DNA of 64,000 bases from Cutibacterium porci (GTDB lineage: Bacteria > Actinomycetota > Actinomycetes > Propionibacteriales > Propionibacteriaceae): NCBI RefSeq assembly GCF_009696315.1, contig NZ_VUMG01000003.1:62001-126000 (forward strand), in the 5' to 3' direction. The translations under genes were made by a program, and so were the position numbers. Positions 1 through 9,582 of this stretch are shown here, one piece after another. The notes under the pieces are model-generated. The model had not been told where the DNA came from and ran no database searches. It saw only the letters and a list, made by a program, of their open reading frames with translations. Every line of letters starts with the position of its first letter. Positions within the stretch are counted from its first letter, which is position 1.

Positions 1-117
1 CATCCGAAGCAGGCTGACTCCGTCAATAAACTCCAATAACTGCTTGGGTTCTCCCTGGTGGGACAACGGCCATAGACGAGTACCGGATCCTCCGGCCAGG
101 ATGAGGACGTGCTGCAT
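1..117 (-). CDS. manC: Mannose-1-phosphate guanylyltransferase, N-terminal fragment
   Basis: The gene runs off the left edge; only the first 39 residues are present. They begin MQHVLILAGGSGTRLWPLSH, the nucleotidyltransferase signature (GGxGxRLWPLS) that binds the nucleotide phosphates, followed by a PKQ-containing stretch typical of GDP-mannose pyrophosphorylases. The enzyme would make GDP-mannose from mannose-1-phosphate and GTP for cell-wall glycans. It is divergent from the next gene. The family is clear from the motif; the exact sugar (mannose rather than another hexose) is inferred from the PKQ context and from the neighbouring envelope genes. Confidence 0.8.
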   Translation of the reverse strand, partial: MQHVLILAGGSGTRLWPLSHQGEPKQLLEFIDGVSLLRM

Positions 118-193
118 GTTGACAGATTATCCGTCCGCAACGACGCAATCGTGGTAGACGCACCACAGCGTCTCATCCTTCACAATAGGTGCC

Positions 194-916
194 ATGGTTT
201 CCCTTACTCGACCGACACCGGCTCGCAGCCATGATCCTCTGACAGCCCTGTGGCAGCGCAGCCAGGTGGCTGGGGCCCTGCCATTGTTGACGTGGTATCA
301 CGGCGCTGATCGCGGTGAGCTGTCAGCTCAAACCTTGCTGACATGGGTCACGAAGTCTGTTCATCTGCTCGATAGTGAAGGAGTCGAGCCGGGAGGTGTC
401 GCCCGTCTTTCCATATGCGCTACTCGCCCCGGCCATTGGACAAGCTGTGTGTGGCTGCTGGCCTCGTGGTGGGCCGGGCTTCGAGCCGATGTCACTGGCC
501 ACGCTGAGCCCGCCGTCGAGGTTATTGGCCCTGACGCCGACACCGTCAGCTCCGCCGACGTCCTCATCCAGTGCAGCCTGACACCCCTTGCTACCGCTTG
601 CGAGACCCTGTTGCCAGGAGCGATCGACAATGCAGACGTTCTCGCTGGCCCTGACGACCTTCTCGCTGCGCGGCCTGCCATGGCCGACGAGGTATGGCTC
701 AGCGGCCGCCACGACTGGACGGGGGAACACCTATTCGGCGTCGCGCCACTGAACCAGCCGGTCGTGCTCTCTCCTGATCGCATCCGTCTCGGGGGCGGCG
801 AGCTGGTAGCCACGACCCTCGTCGGTTGCCTCCTCGGTGGTGGCTCGCTGGTTCTCGTCGAATCCGCCGACGACGTGGCTGCCATCGCGACCCAGGAAGG
901 CGCCACCGAGGTATGA
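194..916 (+). CDS. TIGR03089 family protein
   Basis: A 240-residue protein of the actinobacterial TIGR03089 group, which resembles the N-terminal part of AMP-forming acyl-adenylate enzymes but lacks the adenylate-binding and C-terminal domains. Visible parts are a PLLTWY segment near residue 30, an ARLSI-type strand around residue 70 and a Gly-rich GCLLGGGSLVLV near residue 215. No catalytic function can be assigned. In other actinobacteria it lies beside LCP and GDP-mannose genes, as here. The stop codon is separated by only two bases from the stop of the convergent glycosyltransferase gene, so there is no room for a separate terminator. Confidence 0.7.
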   Translation: MVSLTRPTPARSHDPLTALWQRSQVAGALPLLTWYHGADRGELSAQTLLTWVTKSVHLLDSEGVEPGGVARLSICATRPGHWTSCVWLLASWWAGLRADVTGHAEPAVEVIGPDADTVSSADVLIQCSLTPLATACETLLPGAIDNADVLAGPDDLLAARPAMADEVWLSGRHDWTGEHLFGVAPLNQPVVLSPDRIRLGGGELVATTLVGCLLGGGSLVLVESADDVAAIATQEGATEV

Positions 917-918
917 CG

Positions 919-1950
919 TCAGTTGTGTGAGCGATCACCCAGGCCAACGATGAATCCGGCCCCCCAACTCATGTGCATAATCGCCAAGACGAGGGGCAAA
1001 CGGGCTCGGACGCCGGGATCCATGTCGCGTTTCATAACCGCCGACCCGACCCCGACGATGTTGGCATAGCCCAACGGGGCCGCCCAGCCTATCAGCGGCC
1101 AGCGCTTGAGCGTCTTACCCTTGGCGGCCTGAACGGCCCCGACGAGGCCAAGAGCAGTCCCCGCCGTGATGCCCGCGACGGCGATGGGGGCAGCCAAGTA
1201 CCGCAGACTCACTGAATCACGATGGCGACGCATCACCTCGCGACGCCACTGCCCAGTACGGAAAAACTGTTTCGCTAGTGCTTTGGCAGTCGAGCGAGGC
1301 CGGTAGGTCACGCGAAGATTCGGGCTAAACCACACCTCGCGGCCAGATTGGCGCAACCGATAGTTGAGCTCCCAGTCCTGAGCACGGTCAAACTCCGGAC
1401 AAAAACCGCCAACAGCCTCCAGATCAGCCTTGCGAAAGACGCCGAGAAAGACCGTTTCAGCCGGTCCTTCAGGAGCATTTCCCTGATGGAACGCGCTGCT
1501 GCCCAAACCCAGCTTGGAGGTATAAGCCACCGCCACAGCCTGCTCGAAGGGGGTATAACCCTGCGCGTCCATGATTCCGCCAACATTGGCGGCACCGGTA
1601 CGTTCCAGCAATTCGACGGCAGTTGCAATGTATTCCGGGCCGAGCTCGCCGTGGGCATCAACGCGAACGATAATGTCGTATTGGGAGACGGCTACAGCGA
1701 GATTGAGCGCCTTGGGAGTGGTGCCGTCAGGATTGTCAATGACGCGGATGCGGTCGTCTTGGGCTGCCAGATGGTGAGCTATCTCGGCAGTGCGATCAGT
1801 ACTGGGTGCGATGGCGAGGATTATTTCTAATAAACCTGGATAGCCCTGGTTGATGACTCCAACAACCGACTCTTCTAGATATCGTTCCTCATTCCTGACC
1901 GGTATGACAACACTGACCGGAGGCGCAAGGTATGACGGCATGTAGGCCAT
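919..1950 (-). CDS. Family 2 glycosyltransferase, membrane-associated
   Basis: A 343-residue GT2 enzyme. Near the N-terminus is VSVVIPVRNEERYLEESV, the nucleotide-sugar binding start of the GT-A fold; IVRVDAHGEL carries the DxD-like acidic motif, and a DRAQDWELNYRLR segment matches the acceptor/catalytic ED motif (here QDWE). The C-terminal 80 residues hold three hydrophobic segments, so it probably works at the membrane on a lipid-linked or wall glycan. The open frame continues upstream to 2070, but I placed the start at 1950 (MAYMPS) because the longer form would overlap the divergent LCP gene; 1941 is also possible. The sugar is unknown. Confidence 0.82.
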   Translation of the reverse strand: MAYMPSYLAPPVSVVIPVRNEERYLEESVVGVINQGYPGLLEIILAIAPSTDRTAEIAHHLAAQDDRIRVIDNPDGTTPKALNLAVAVSQYDIIVRVDAHGELGPEYIATAVELLERTGAANVGGIMDAQGYTPFEQAVAVAYTSKLGLGSSAFHQGNAPEGPAETVFLGVFRKADLEAVGGFCPEFDRAQDWELNYRLRQSGREVWFSPNLRVTYRPRSTAKALAKQFFRTGQWRREVMRRHRDSVSLRYLAAPIAVAGITAGTALGLVGAVQAAKGKTLKRWPLIGWAAPLGYANIVGVGSAVMKRDMDPGVRARLPLVLAIMHMSWGAGFIVGLGDRSHN

Positions 1951-2046
1951 TGTGCCAGGTCCCACATGCCTGCGAATCCCGAGGCACACGAGACTCGCCC
2001 GCTCAGCCTCACGGATCTGCATGGACCTACGGCTACCGTGGAGTTC

Positions 2047-3294
2047 ATGTCTTATCGAGGGACTGGGCACGGGCCCCGCGACGAGCGATCTCGTCAGTCT
2101 GACTTGGACTGGCTATACGGGGTTGACGACGACGCGACTCGCATTGATCCAGTGGGCCCACCGCGCCGCGCATCGAGTGGCGGGGCGAGTCGTCCGCGTG
2201 GCGGCCAGCATCCCAAGCCGCGTCAAGCCCCGAGGCCCGATCCAGTCTCACATCCGCAAGCTTCTCGGCGCCGTCCCACCGCTCAGTACCGGTCCCCACG
2301 CCAGACCGCACAGCGACATCGGGGCGCCAGCCGTTCAACTCGTCGACGCCGCCACCCTGGCAAGGTCATCATGGTGCTGTTATTGGCATGGCTCGTGTGG
2401 CTCGTCGCGGTACCGTCATATGCGCTGAGCCATACTGGGACAGTTGACGCGACCCCGGACGGACCGCGAGGCGCAGATCATCCGGGCACCCTTGTTCTCC
2501 TGGTTGGCACCGATGAGCGCCAGAACCTCACTACCAAGCAACAAAAGCAATTGGGCACTGGCACCGAGGTCGGTTTACGCACTGACACGATGCTGCTGTT
2601 ATATATGCCACCACAAGGCAAGAATGTGCTGATTTCCCTGCCGCGAGATACCTTTCTGCGTATTCCAGGGCATGGCCACAACAAGCTCAATGCAGCCTAC
2701 TCAATGGGCGGAGCAAAGCTTCTTGTTGAAACAATAGAGAAAGTCACGAACCTGCGTATTAATGGCTACGTTGAGATTGGATTTGGCGGCTTCGTCCAGA
2801 TGGTTGACGCCGTTGGCGGAGTCCAAGTAACCCTCGATAAACCAATGGTTGACAAGGACTCTCACACCAATCTTCCAGCCGGCACCCAGGACCTCGACGG
2901 CGTCCAGGCCCTCGGGTATGTGCGCATGCGGAAAGCCGACGCTGAGGGAGACCTAGGCCGCGTCAAGAGGCAGCAAAAAGTAGCATCCCAAGTAGCTAAA
3001 AAAGCTCTCAGCCCGTGGACGTTCATTAACCCGGTGCGTTACTGGAAGGTGAATATGGCTGCCGCGGGAGCTATCAAGCTCGGTAACGACACCTCAACAT
3101 TTACTGCTCTCAAAACAGCACGAGGGCTCATGAAGGTCTCTGGAAACGACGGAATCAAAATGACCGTCCCGATCTCGACCGCCTCTGCGTACACGTCAGC
3201 TGGATCGTCGGTGTTGTGGAACGACAACAAAGCCAACCAACTATGGGATGACCTGCGCAACGGCGATACCTCAAAGGTGACTGCACTGTCCTGA
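2047..3294 (+). CDS. LytR-CpsA-Psr (LCP) family ligase
   Basis: An LCP enzyme of 415 residues, which transfers lipid-linked glycans or teichoic-acid-like polymers to peptidoglycan at the outer face of the membrane. A long basic, disordered N-terminus (about 100 residues, rich in Arg, Pro, Ser) precedes one transmembrane helix (VLLLAWLVWLVAVPSYAL). The LCP domain follows with VGTDER, RTDTMLLL, SLPRDTFLRIPG and GHNKLNAAYSMGG, which carry the conserved Arg/Asp residues that hold the pyrophosphate. I chose ATG 2047 because GGAG lies four bases before it; an upstream ATG at 1966 is in frame but would run into the divergent gene's leader. Neighbouring manC and GT2 genes fit wall-polymer assembly. 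Confidence 0.85.
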   Translation: MSYRGTGHGPRDERSRQSDLDWLYGVDDDATRIDPVGPPRRASSGGASRPRGGQHPKPRQAPRPDPVSHPQASRRRPTAQYRSPRQTAQRHRGASRSTRRRRHPGKVIMVLLLAWLVWLVAVPSYALSHTGTVDATPDGPRGADHPGTLVLLVGTDERQNLTTKQQKQLGTGTEVGLRTDTMLLLYMPPQGKNVLISLPRDTFLRIPGHGHNKLNAAYSMGGAKLLVETIEKVTNLRINGYVEIGFGGFVQMVDAVGGVQVTLDKPMVDKDSHTNLPAGTQDLDGVQALGYVRMRKADAEGDLGRVKRQQKVASQVAKKALSPWTFINPVRYWKVNMAAAGAIKLGNDTSTFTALKTARGLMKVSGNDGIKMTVPISTASAYTSAGSSVLWNDNKANQLWDDLRNGDTSKVTALS

Positions 3295-3334
3295 TACCTG
3301 CACACCTCACCGGCGCGTGACGCCGCAGGGCGCT

Positions 3335-3344
3335 CCCCCCCCCC
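3335..3344. repeat. Run of ten cytosines
   Basis: Ten consecutive C lie between the LCP gene and lacZ, about 90 bases upstream of the lacZ start. It is the longest homopolymer I noticed in the window. It is outside any coding sequence. Confidence 0.9.
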
Positions 3345-3435
3345 TCACCATCCTCACTGCGATGACCTTGCCCAGCGAGCGTCCTTTCAGAGCGCGATGT
3401 ACACGTTTTCATCGTGACGCTCTATGGTGGATGTC

Positions 3436-6393
3436 ATGGTTGCCAATGCCGACACCGCACACGGATACGACGATGCCCTCACGAACCTCATCCCCTGGGA
3501 CGGTCCGATAGCTCCCCGAGCTCATCTGCACACTGACGCCCCCGCCCTCGACCTGTCTGGGACCTGGCGATTTCGCCTAGTTGACTCGCCTCACGAGACA
3601 CCGGAGGGCTTCACTGACCCCGAGTTCGACGACCGAGATTTCGTCGACCTCGCCGTGCCGTCATGCTGGCAGATGACCGACCCAGCCGGAGACGCACCTT
3701 TTGGTCGCCCGGCCTACCTCAACGTCAACTACCCCATCCCGGTTCCCGCACCAGACGAAGACGTCGTCGTCCCCGATGAGAACCCCACTGGGTGCTACCG
3801 ACACACTTTTGACGTCGGAAGCGACTTCACCGACGCCGAGCGAGTGCTACTGCGCTTCGAGGGCGTTGATTCCTTTGCCCGAGTCTGGCTCAATGGGACC
3901 GAGCTCGGATGGACTAAGGGGTCGCGTTTGACCGCCGAGTTCGACGTCACTGCTCACGTACGACCGGGTCGCAATGTCCTCGCTGTGGCCGTCAGTCAGT
4001 GGTCCGACGGTACATTCCTCGAAGACCAGGACATGTGGCGAATGTCGGGTATCTTCCGCGAAGTCACCCTCCTGGCTAGGCCCCATGATGGAATTGACGA
4101 CCTCTTCGTCCACGCATCGTGGGACGACGGCGCCACGCTCCTCATTGATGGACCAGAGGGCGCAACCGTGACCATCCCCGAACTCGACGTCACCACCAGC
4201 TGCAATACCACGGTGACCATCCCCAACGCGCAGCCGTGGACCGCCGAAACCCCCAAGCTCTACGACGCCACGGTCTCCACCAGCACCGAGACCGTCACCG
4301 TCAGGATCGGGTTTCGGACTGTCGCTATTGACGCAGACAACATCGTCGTCAACGGAGAAAAGATCATTTTCCGCGGGGTCAACCGCCACGAGTGGCATCC
4401 GCGCACCGGGCGCACCCTCGACGAAGAGACGATGCGCGCAGACCTTGAACTCATGAAGCGCCACGGCATCAATGCCATTCGTACCTCGCACTACCCACCG
4501 AATGCCCGTTTCCTTGATCTGTGTGACGAATATGGCGTCTGGGTCCTCCTCGAATGTGACCTTGAGACGCACGGGTTCGAGTGGAGCGATTGGAAAGGAA
4601 ACCCAACCGGCGACGACCGCTGGTACGACTGCCTGCTCAACCGCATCCAGCGCACTGTCGAACGCGACAAGAACCATCCCGCCATCATCGGCTGGTCCAT
4701 GGGCAACGAGTCCCACACCGGCGAAGGCATTCGCCTCATGAACGAGTGGGTCAAGCATCGGGACCCATCCCGTTTCACTCACTACGAGGGCGACTACGCC
4801 CACGCCATCTGCGACGTGTGGTCGATCATGTATCCGGCTATGGAATGGGTAGAGGCTGTGCGTGATCGCACGGTCATGCCTGGAGCCGATCCTGCTCCAC
4901 AAACTGGACGCGAACGTGGGTTGCCCTTCCTCATGTGCGAGTTCGCTCACGCGATGGGCAATGGCCCAGGCGAACTTGCCGACTACGAGGAACGCTGTTT
5001 CGACCCGCACTTCCACCGCGACCGGATGCACGGCGGGTTCGTCTGGGAGTGGATCGATCACGGCATCGACACTGGACGTGGCTATGCCTACGGAGGTGAC
5101 TTTGGCGAGCCCCTGCATGATTCAAACTTCGTCTGTGATGGGCTTGTGATGCCCGATCGCACCCCTTCCCCAGGCTTACTGGAGTTCGCGGCAACAATGG
5201 GAGCGGTGCGCATCGAGATTGACGGTGACCATCAGCACGATGGTAACGGCGTCACCGTCATTAACCGACGCGATTTCGCAGACCTATCCGACCTTGAATT
5301 CAGGTGGCAGATCCTCGACGACGGCGAGTGCGTCCAAGCGGGAATGCTCGACGTCGGTGCCCTGGCCGCCCACCACACCTGGACCGGGACCGTACCCCGT
5401 CCAGACGACGTCACGGATCGAATGGTTGTCGTCGTGGATGCCAGACTCATTGACGACACCATCTGGGCACCGGCAGGCCATGTTGTAGCTCGCACGTCGG
5501 CCCTGTTGACTCCACCATCGCGGCCCAGTCTCCACGTGTCGACGTCATCCCAGCCGCGTCGAGACGGTCACGGTTGGAGCCTTGGACCTGCGCATTTCGA
5601 CCGCCGCGGCCGCCTTGTCACATGGGGCGGCGCAGACCTCGTCGCCCCTGTTCTCGACCTTTTCCGCGCCCCCATTGACAATGATCGGGCTAGCTCGCTG
5701 GCTCGAGACAACATTGGTGACGTCGCGCTCGCGGCTGGCCTCAACCGGCTCGTCCATACGACGACGTCGGTGCGTCAGGATGGTGACGACCTCGTTGTCG
5801 TTACGCGCAGCGCTGCCGCCGCTGCCAGCAATTCCATGCTGGCGACGTGGACGTGGCGTGCCATCCGCACCGACGATGGTTCTGAGGGGATTCATCTTGG
5901 CCTCCACGTCGATCCACGCGGCCATTGGCCCGCGATGCTTGGGCGCATCGGCGTGACGATGGGTCTGCCGGCAGAATGGACCAACGTTTCGTGGTTTGGG
6001 CTCGGCCCGACCGAGAATTACCCCGACTCTCAGCGCGCCGCTATATGGGGACGATGGAATAGCACGGTAGCTGACCTACAAACCCCGTATGTCATGCCCC
6101 AGGAGAATGGTCTTCGTCAGGGAATCCACGAATTAACATTGAGTGGCCCCGACGGCGGCCTGCGGCTCATTGCCGACGGAAGCAAGCCAGCATTCGCAGC
6201 TCGGCCGTGGACATCACAGGCTTTGATGGACGCGACTCATACCTGGCAGCTGGAACCTGACGGACACACGTGGCTCACAGTGGATGCCATCTCGGCTCCG
6301 CTGGGATCGACGTCCTGTGGCCCGATGCCAATCATGTCTCACCGGCTGTACGCCCAACCGGTTGACCTGTCGCTAACCCTGTTGTTGGTCTGA
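3436..6393 (+). CDS. lacZ: Beta-galactosidase, GH2 family (LacZ type)
   Basis: A full-length GH2 enzyme of 985 residues that hydrolyses terminal beta-galactosides such as lactose. The order is a sugar-binding jelly roll (about 40-210), an Ig-like sandwich (to 300), the TIM barrel (about 300-590), a second Ig-like region and a C-terminal Bgal small-chain domain. The acid/base is Glu425 in GWSMGNESH and the nucleophile Glu502 in MCEFAHAMGNGPGE; the FRGVNRHEWHP motif is intact. An ATG at 3424 would add four residues, but GGTGGA sits just before 3436. No signal peptide is visible, so the enzyme is probably cytoplasmic, yet no sugar transporter or regulator lies beside it. A strong hairpin follows. 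Confidence 0.93.
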   Translation: MVANADTAHGYDDALTNLIPWDGPIAPRAHLHTDAPALDLSGTWRFRLVDSPHETPEGFTDPEFDDRDFVDLAVPSCWQMTDPAGDAPFGRPAYLNVNYPIPVPAPDEDVVVPDENPTGCYRHTFDVGSDFTDAERVLLRFEGVDSFARVWLNGTELGWTKGSRLTAEFDVTAHVRPGRNVLAVAVSQWSDGTFLEDQDMWRMSGIFREVTLLARPHDGIDDLFVHASWDDGATLLIDGPEGATVTIPELDVTTSCNTTVTIPNAQPWTAETPKLYDATVSTSTETVTVRIGFRTVAIDADNIVVNGEKIIFRGVNRHEWHPRTGRTLDEETMRADLELMKRHGINAIRTSHYPPNARFLDLCDEYGVWVLLECDLETHGFEWSDWKGNPTGDDRWYDCLLNRIQRTVERDKNHPAIIGWSMGNESHTGEGIRLMNEWVKHRDPSRFTHYEGDYAHAICDVWSIMYPAMEWVEAVRDRTVMPGADPAPQTGRERGLPFLMCEFAHAMGNGPGELADYEERCFDPHFHRDRMHGGFVWEWIDHGIDTGRGYAYGGDFGEPLHDSNFVCDGLVMPDRTPSPGLLEFAATMGAVRIEIDGDHQHDGNGVTVINRRDFADLSDLEFRWQILDDGECVQAGMLDVGALAAHHTWTGTVPRPDDVTDRMVVVVDARLIDDTIWAPAGHVVARTSALLTPPSRPSLHVSTSSQPRRDGHGWSLGPAHFDRRGRLVTWGGADLVAPVLDLFRAPIDNDRASSLARDNIGDVALAAGLNRLVHTTTSVRQDGDDLVVVTRSAAAAASNSMLATWTWRAIRTDDGSEGIHLGLHVDPRGHWPAMLGRIGVTMGLPAEWTNVSWFGLGPTENYPDSQRAAIWGRWNSTVADLQTPYVMPQENGLRQGIHELTLSGPDGGLRLIADGSKPAFAARPWTSQALMDATHTWQLEPDGHTWLTVDAISAPLGSTSCGPMPIMSHRLYAQPVDLSLTLLLV

Positions 6394-6400
6394 CAGATCA

Positions 6401-6437
6401 CAGATGGCCCAGAACCACCGTGGTTCTGGGCCATCTG
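6401..6437. terminator. Bidirectional terminator between lacZ and purE
   Basis: A perfect 17-bp inverted repeat (arms 6401-6417 and 6421-6437) with a 3-base loop, placed between the convergent stops of lacZ and purE. No long U-run follows on either strand. Confidence 0.85.
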
Positions 6438-6452
6438 AGCATCGACGTCCAC

Positions 6453-7040
6453 TCAGGGATGGGAGTGGCGACGCACCTTCTCGCCCTTACCCGCCGCCAT
6501 ATCGTGCAATTCGGTCTGGTATCTGACCATCGCCTCGCATAGTTCAGGGTTCGACGCTGCGAGAATCCGCACTGCAAGCAGACCGGCGTTCTTGGCATTA
6601 CCGACGCCAACCGTCGCCACTGGCACACCGCCTGGCATCTGAACGATCGACAGCAGGGAATCCATACCGCCAAGGTGAGCGAGCGGCACAGGAACTCCGA
6701 TGACCGGCAGTGGCGTCAGTGCAGCGACCATACCGGGTAGATGGGCAGCGCCACCGGCGCCAGCGATAATCACCTTGATACCGCGCTCGTGCGCGCCTCG
6801 ACCAAACTCGACCATGTCCTCAGGCATACGGTGGGCCGACACCACGTCAGCCTCAAAGCCCACCCCAAAATCAGTGAGTACCTGGGCTGCGGGCTCCATC
6901 GTCGGCCAATCAGAGTCTGAGCCCATGATGATCGACACGTGCGGGCCACTCGTGTCACCTGCCAGTCGGCGCGCGGCCCCAGCCGATGTCTCGGCCTTCT
7001 TGCCTCGGCGCGGTGTGCGGTTGTTCGTGGTCTCAGGCAT
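6453..7040 (-). CDS. purE: N5-carboxyaminoimidazole ribonucleotide mutase
   Basis: The class I PurE of de novo purine synthesis, which moves the carboxyl group of N5-CAIR to give CAIR. The 195-residue protein has a disordered basic N-terminus of about 33 residues, then [23 protein letters not shown] and [13 protein letters not shown], the canonical phosphate- and substrate-binding loops, with the catalytic His in SAHR. ATG 7040 lies eight bases inside the end of purK, so the pair is translationally coupled. The longer frame to 7184 lies within purK and is not a likely start. Confidence 0.95.
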   Translation of the reverse strand: MPETTNNRTPRRGKKAETSAGAARRLAGDTSGPHVSIIMGSDSDWPTMEPAAQVLTDFGVGFEADVVSAHRMPEDMVEFGRGAHERGIKVIIAGAGGAAHLPGMVAALTPLPVIGVPVPLAHLGGMDSLLSIVQMPGGVPVATVGVGNAKNAGLLAVRILAASNPELCEAMVRYQTELHDMAAGKGEKVRRHSHP

Positions 7041-8205
7041 TGTGTTCTCCCATGAGGTAGGCGGCAGCGTGGCGGGCCCGGCGACGAGTCGTCTCAACGT
7101 CGTTGCCAAGGCAGGTGACGTGACCAACTTTGCGACCGGGCCGCACGGACTTTCCGTACAGTTCGACGCGAAGCTCTGGGTCACGAGCGAAGCAATGTTG
7201 CAAAGCCCCAGTCAGGTCGTCCTCGGAACCACCGAGGACGTTGGCCATGACGACAACGGGGGCGGTCAAGGCTGGTGAGCCGAGCGGCAGGTTAAGCACA
7301 GCACGCATGTGGTTTTCGAACTGGCTCGTTTCTGCCCCGTCAATCGTCCAATGAGCGGTGTTGTGAGGACGGGTCGCCAGCTCATTGACAACGACTGAGC
7401 CGTCCTCGCGCTCCATTAATTCGACCGCCAGCACCCCGACGACGTCGAGGCGTCCAGCGATATCGAGAGCCATGGTCTGAAGCTCAACTTGACGGTCTGA
7501 GGACAGGCCAGGGGCTGGGCTAATTGTTTCGGCGCATACCCCGTTACGTTGAATAGTTTCGGTAACTGGGTATGCAGCACCCTGGCCAGACGGGGAGCGC
7601 ACAATGACCGCGGAGAGTTCGCGTCGGAAGTCGACGAATTCCTCGGCGAGGATACGAATCGGCTGTTTTCCGTCAGCTAAGCCCCCGGCAGCGTCAAAGG
7701 GCTCACTAACACCTTCGGGGCCGTCGATCTTAAAAACTCCTTTGCCGTCGTATCCGCCACGGGACGTCTTGGCAATGACGGGCCAACCGTGGTCATTGCC
7801 GAAAGCGACGAGATCTGCCGGGGTGTCACAGACGGTCCACGCGGGATTCGGGAATCCCGCGCGCGCCATGAACTCGCGCATGACAACTTTGTCCTGGGCA
7901 TGAACCATGGCAGCTGATCCTGGCCGGACGGCGTAGCCAGCCTGCTCCATCTCCTCAACAAGGGCTGTTGGTACGTGTTCATGATCGAACGTAACAACGT
8001 CACAACCCGCGGCGAAACTCATGACGGCGTCATGGTCGAGGTGGGAGCCGACGACGACGTCAGACATGACCTGGGCCGCAGACTCGTCAGGGCCAGAAGC
8101 TAGCAGGCGGGTACGCACCCCCAATCCGATTGCAGCCTGATGCATCATGCGGGCTAGCTGCCCGCCGCCAATGATTCCGATGGTGTAGGACGTCACGACG
8201 TTCAT
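7033..8205 (-). CDS. purK: N5-carboxyaminoimidazole ribonucleotide synthase
   Basis: An ATP-grasp enzyme of 390 residues that carboxylates AIR with bicarbonate and ATP, feeding PurE directly downstream. The start [14 protein letters not shown] is the N-terminal Rossmann-like loop; [11 protein letters not shown] is the ATP-grasp glycine loop; [16 protein letters not shown] and [13 protein letters not shown] are the metal and nucleotide sites. The open frame extends to 8643, but the conserved family start is at ATG 8205 (GTG 8196 is an alternative); the upstream extension is low-complexity and overlaps the divergent gene. Operon order purK-purE with an eight-base overlap. Confidence 0.94.
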   Translation of the reverse strand: MNVVTSYTIGIIGGGQLARMMHQAAIGLGVRTRLLASGPDESAAQVMSDVVVGSHLDHDAVMSFAAGCDVVTFDHEHVPTALVEEMEQAGYAVRPGSAAMVHAQDKVVMREFMARAGFPNPAWTVCDTPADLVAFGNDHGWPVIAKTSRGGYDGKGVFKIDGPEGVSEPFDAAGGLADGKQPIRILAEEFVDFRRELSAVIVRSPSGQGAAYPVTETIQRNGVCAETISPAPGLSSDRQVELQTMALDIAGRLDVVGVLAVELMEREDGSVVVNELATRPHNTAHWTIDGAETSQFENHMRAVLNLPLGSPALTAPVVVMANVLGGSEDDLTGALQHCFARDPELRVELYGKSVRPGRKVGHVTCLGNDVETTRRRARHAAAYLMGEHNA

Positions 8206-8295
8206 CGTAACGGCCACCAGCCCCACAATGCCCACCACTGACGGCGGGGCCCGTGCGATCATCGCCGCCGATGGCGCATCGTCCATACTGGAGGC

Positions 8296-8832
8296 ATGGT
8301 GCGAGTCGGACAGCCACTGAGGCGAAACCGTGACGAAACGGTGCTCGTGCATACCCGTCGCCACGCCAAAGCTCTCTTCTGGCCCGTCGTCGTGGGATTT
8401 ATTGGAATCGTCGGTGCGGCCGCCCTGCTTGGACTCATGCCGACCGCCATGCGTACGCAGTACTGGCCGATCGTCGCCGCACTTGCAGCCACGATTGTCA
8501 TCATCGGCACCGTCGTCCCGTGGCTGACGTGGTTCACAACGACAATGACGATCACCGACCGTCGTGTCATGCTGCGCCACGGTGTCGTCGTTCGGCGCGG
8601 TCACGACATCATGGTTGACAGTCTTGTCGATGTGTCGTGGCAAGCCGGGATCAGTGACCGAATGATGGGCTGCGGAAGACTCATTCTCACTAGTGCGTCC
8701 GACCAGATGGTGCTCAACGACGTCCCTGGCCCGCGTCGCATCGCCGATCTGCTCGCGGAGCTAACCGACGGTGAATATGCCGGGTATGGCGGTTACCTGG
8801 ACGACGATGACATCTCGGTCACAGCACGGTGA
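8296..8832 (+). CDS. PH domain-containing membrane protein
   Basis: A 178-residue protein with two transmembrane helices (about residues 28-50 and 55-78) followed by a bacterial PH-like domain (bPH2/YdbS type) marked by TMTITDRRVMLRHGVV and a DVSWQAGI.DRMMGCGRL.. pattern. The family is found in actinobacteria next to purK and birA; its function is not known. ATG 8296 has GGAGG only one base before it; GTG 8299 would have better spacing. Its last 14 bases overlap the convergent peptidase gene. Confidence 0.78.
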   Translation: MVRVGQPLRRNRDETVLVHTRRHAKALFWPVVVGFIGIVGAAALLGLMPTAMRTQYWPIVAALAATIVIIGTVVPWLTWFTTTMTITDRRVMLRHGVVVRRGHDIMVDSLVDVSWQAGISDRMMGCGRLILTSASDQMVLNDVPGPRRIADLLAELTDGEYAGYGGYLDDDDISVTAR

Positions 8833-9535
8833 CGTCAAGTTCTTCGCGCAAGATTCCCGACGATGTGGGCTCTTCGGATGCGGAGAACCTCGAGACCTCA
8901 GCTCCTTCGTGCTCAGCGACGGCACCAGCGAACTCACCATCGACGAAATGCACTGCGGCCCCATCATCGACCGCGTACCCGGCAGGAAGCACCCCGTTGG
9001 CGACAGCCTGAGCGTATATGGGTGCCCGCTCGGATTCACCATCAAAGTGCGGGCAGAAGGACCCGTCCAGCAACCGCATTCCACCACGCCAGGCTCGCAG
9101 GTCTCCAAAGGCGTCAGTCAGGCAGCCTGAAAACCAACATGCTGCGCCTGCAGAGACCCCGGCGAGGACGATGTCACTATCGGCCGCAATCATGCGCCGG
9201 ATCTCGTGATCGACCCCATGCATCTTCCACAGCGCCATGAGATTTGCGGCCGACCCACCACCGGAAACGACGATATCAGCTTGGGACAGGCGCTCCACTG
9301 ACTCAGCCGCGCCCTGCCACAGCGTCAACACCATGGTGCGCACGCCGAGGGCCGAGTAAGCAGCGAGAAAACGGTTGACGTAGACCGGGTCGTCGGCAGC
9401 TGCGGTCGGTGCAAAACACACCAGAGGGGAAGACTTTCCAGAGAGGTCAAGGATGTGACGGTCGAGGGCAGTAGGTTCGCCACGGTTCGACATCGAGAAG
9501 CCACCGCCGCCAAGAGCCAAGATATGGGTCGTCAT
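8819..9535 (-). CDS. Peptidase E-like protein (S51 family)
   Basis: A 238-residue member of the dipeptidase E/cyanophycinase fold. The glycine-rich ALGGGGFSM start, the strand IVVSGGGSAANLM and the nucleophile elbow LAGVSAGAACW (Ser in GVSAG) are in family order, and CPHFDGESER supplies the conserved His region. Members cleave Asp-X dipeptides or related substrates in the cytoplasm. The true specificity is not visible. ATG 9535 was preferred to the frame's first codon at 9586 because the family begins directly with this strand. It lies 47 bases downstream of birA and probably shares its transcript. Confidence 0.83.
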   Translation of the reverse strand: MTTHILALGGGGFSMSNRGEPTALDRHILDLSGKSSPLVCFAPTAAADDPVYVNRFLAAYSALGVRTMVLTLWQGAAESVERLSQADIVVSGGGSAANLMALWKMHGVDHEIRRMIAADSDIVLAGVSAGAACWFSGCLTDAFGDLRAWRGGMRLLDGSFCPHFDGESERAPIYAQAVANGVLPAGYAVDDGAAVHFVDGEFAGAVAEHEGAEVSRFSASEEPTSSGILREELDVTVL

Positions 9536-9582
9536 GGTCGGCAGTCTAGATGGTGGGAACGATGAGGGAGCCGTGATGGATC

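Noticed and set aside
3847-5118. Long minus-strand open frame inside lacZ
   Set aside because: Antisense shadow of a high-GC gene; no domain, and the sense frame has intact catalytic motifs.
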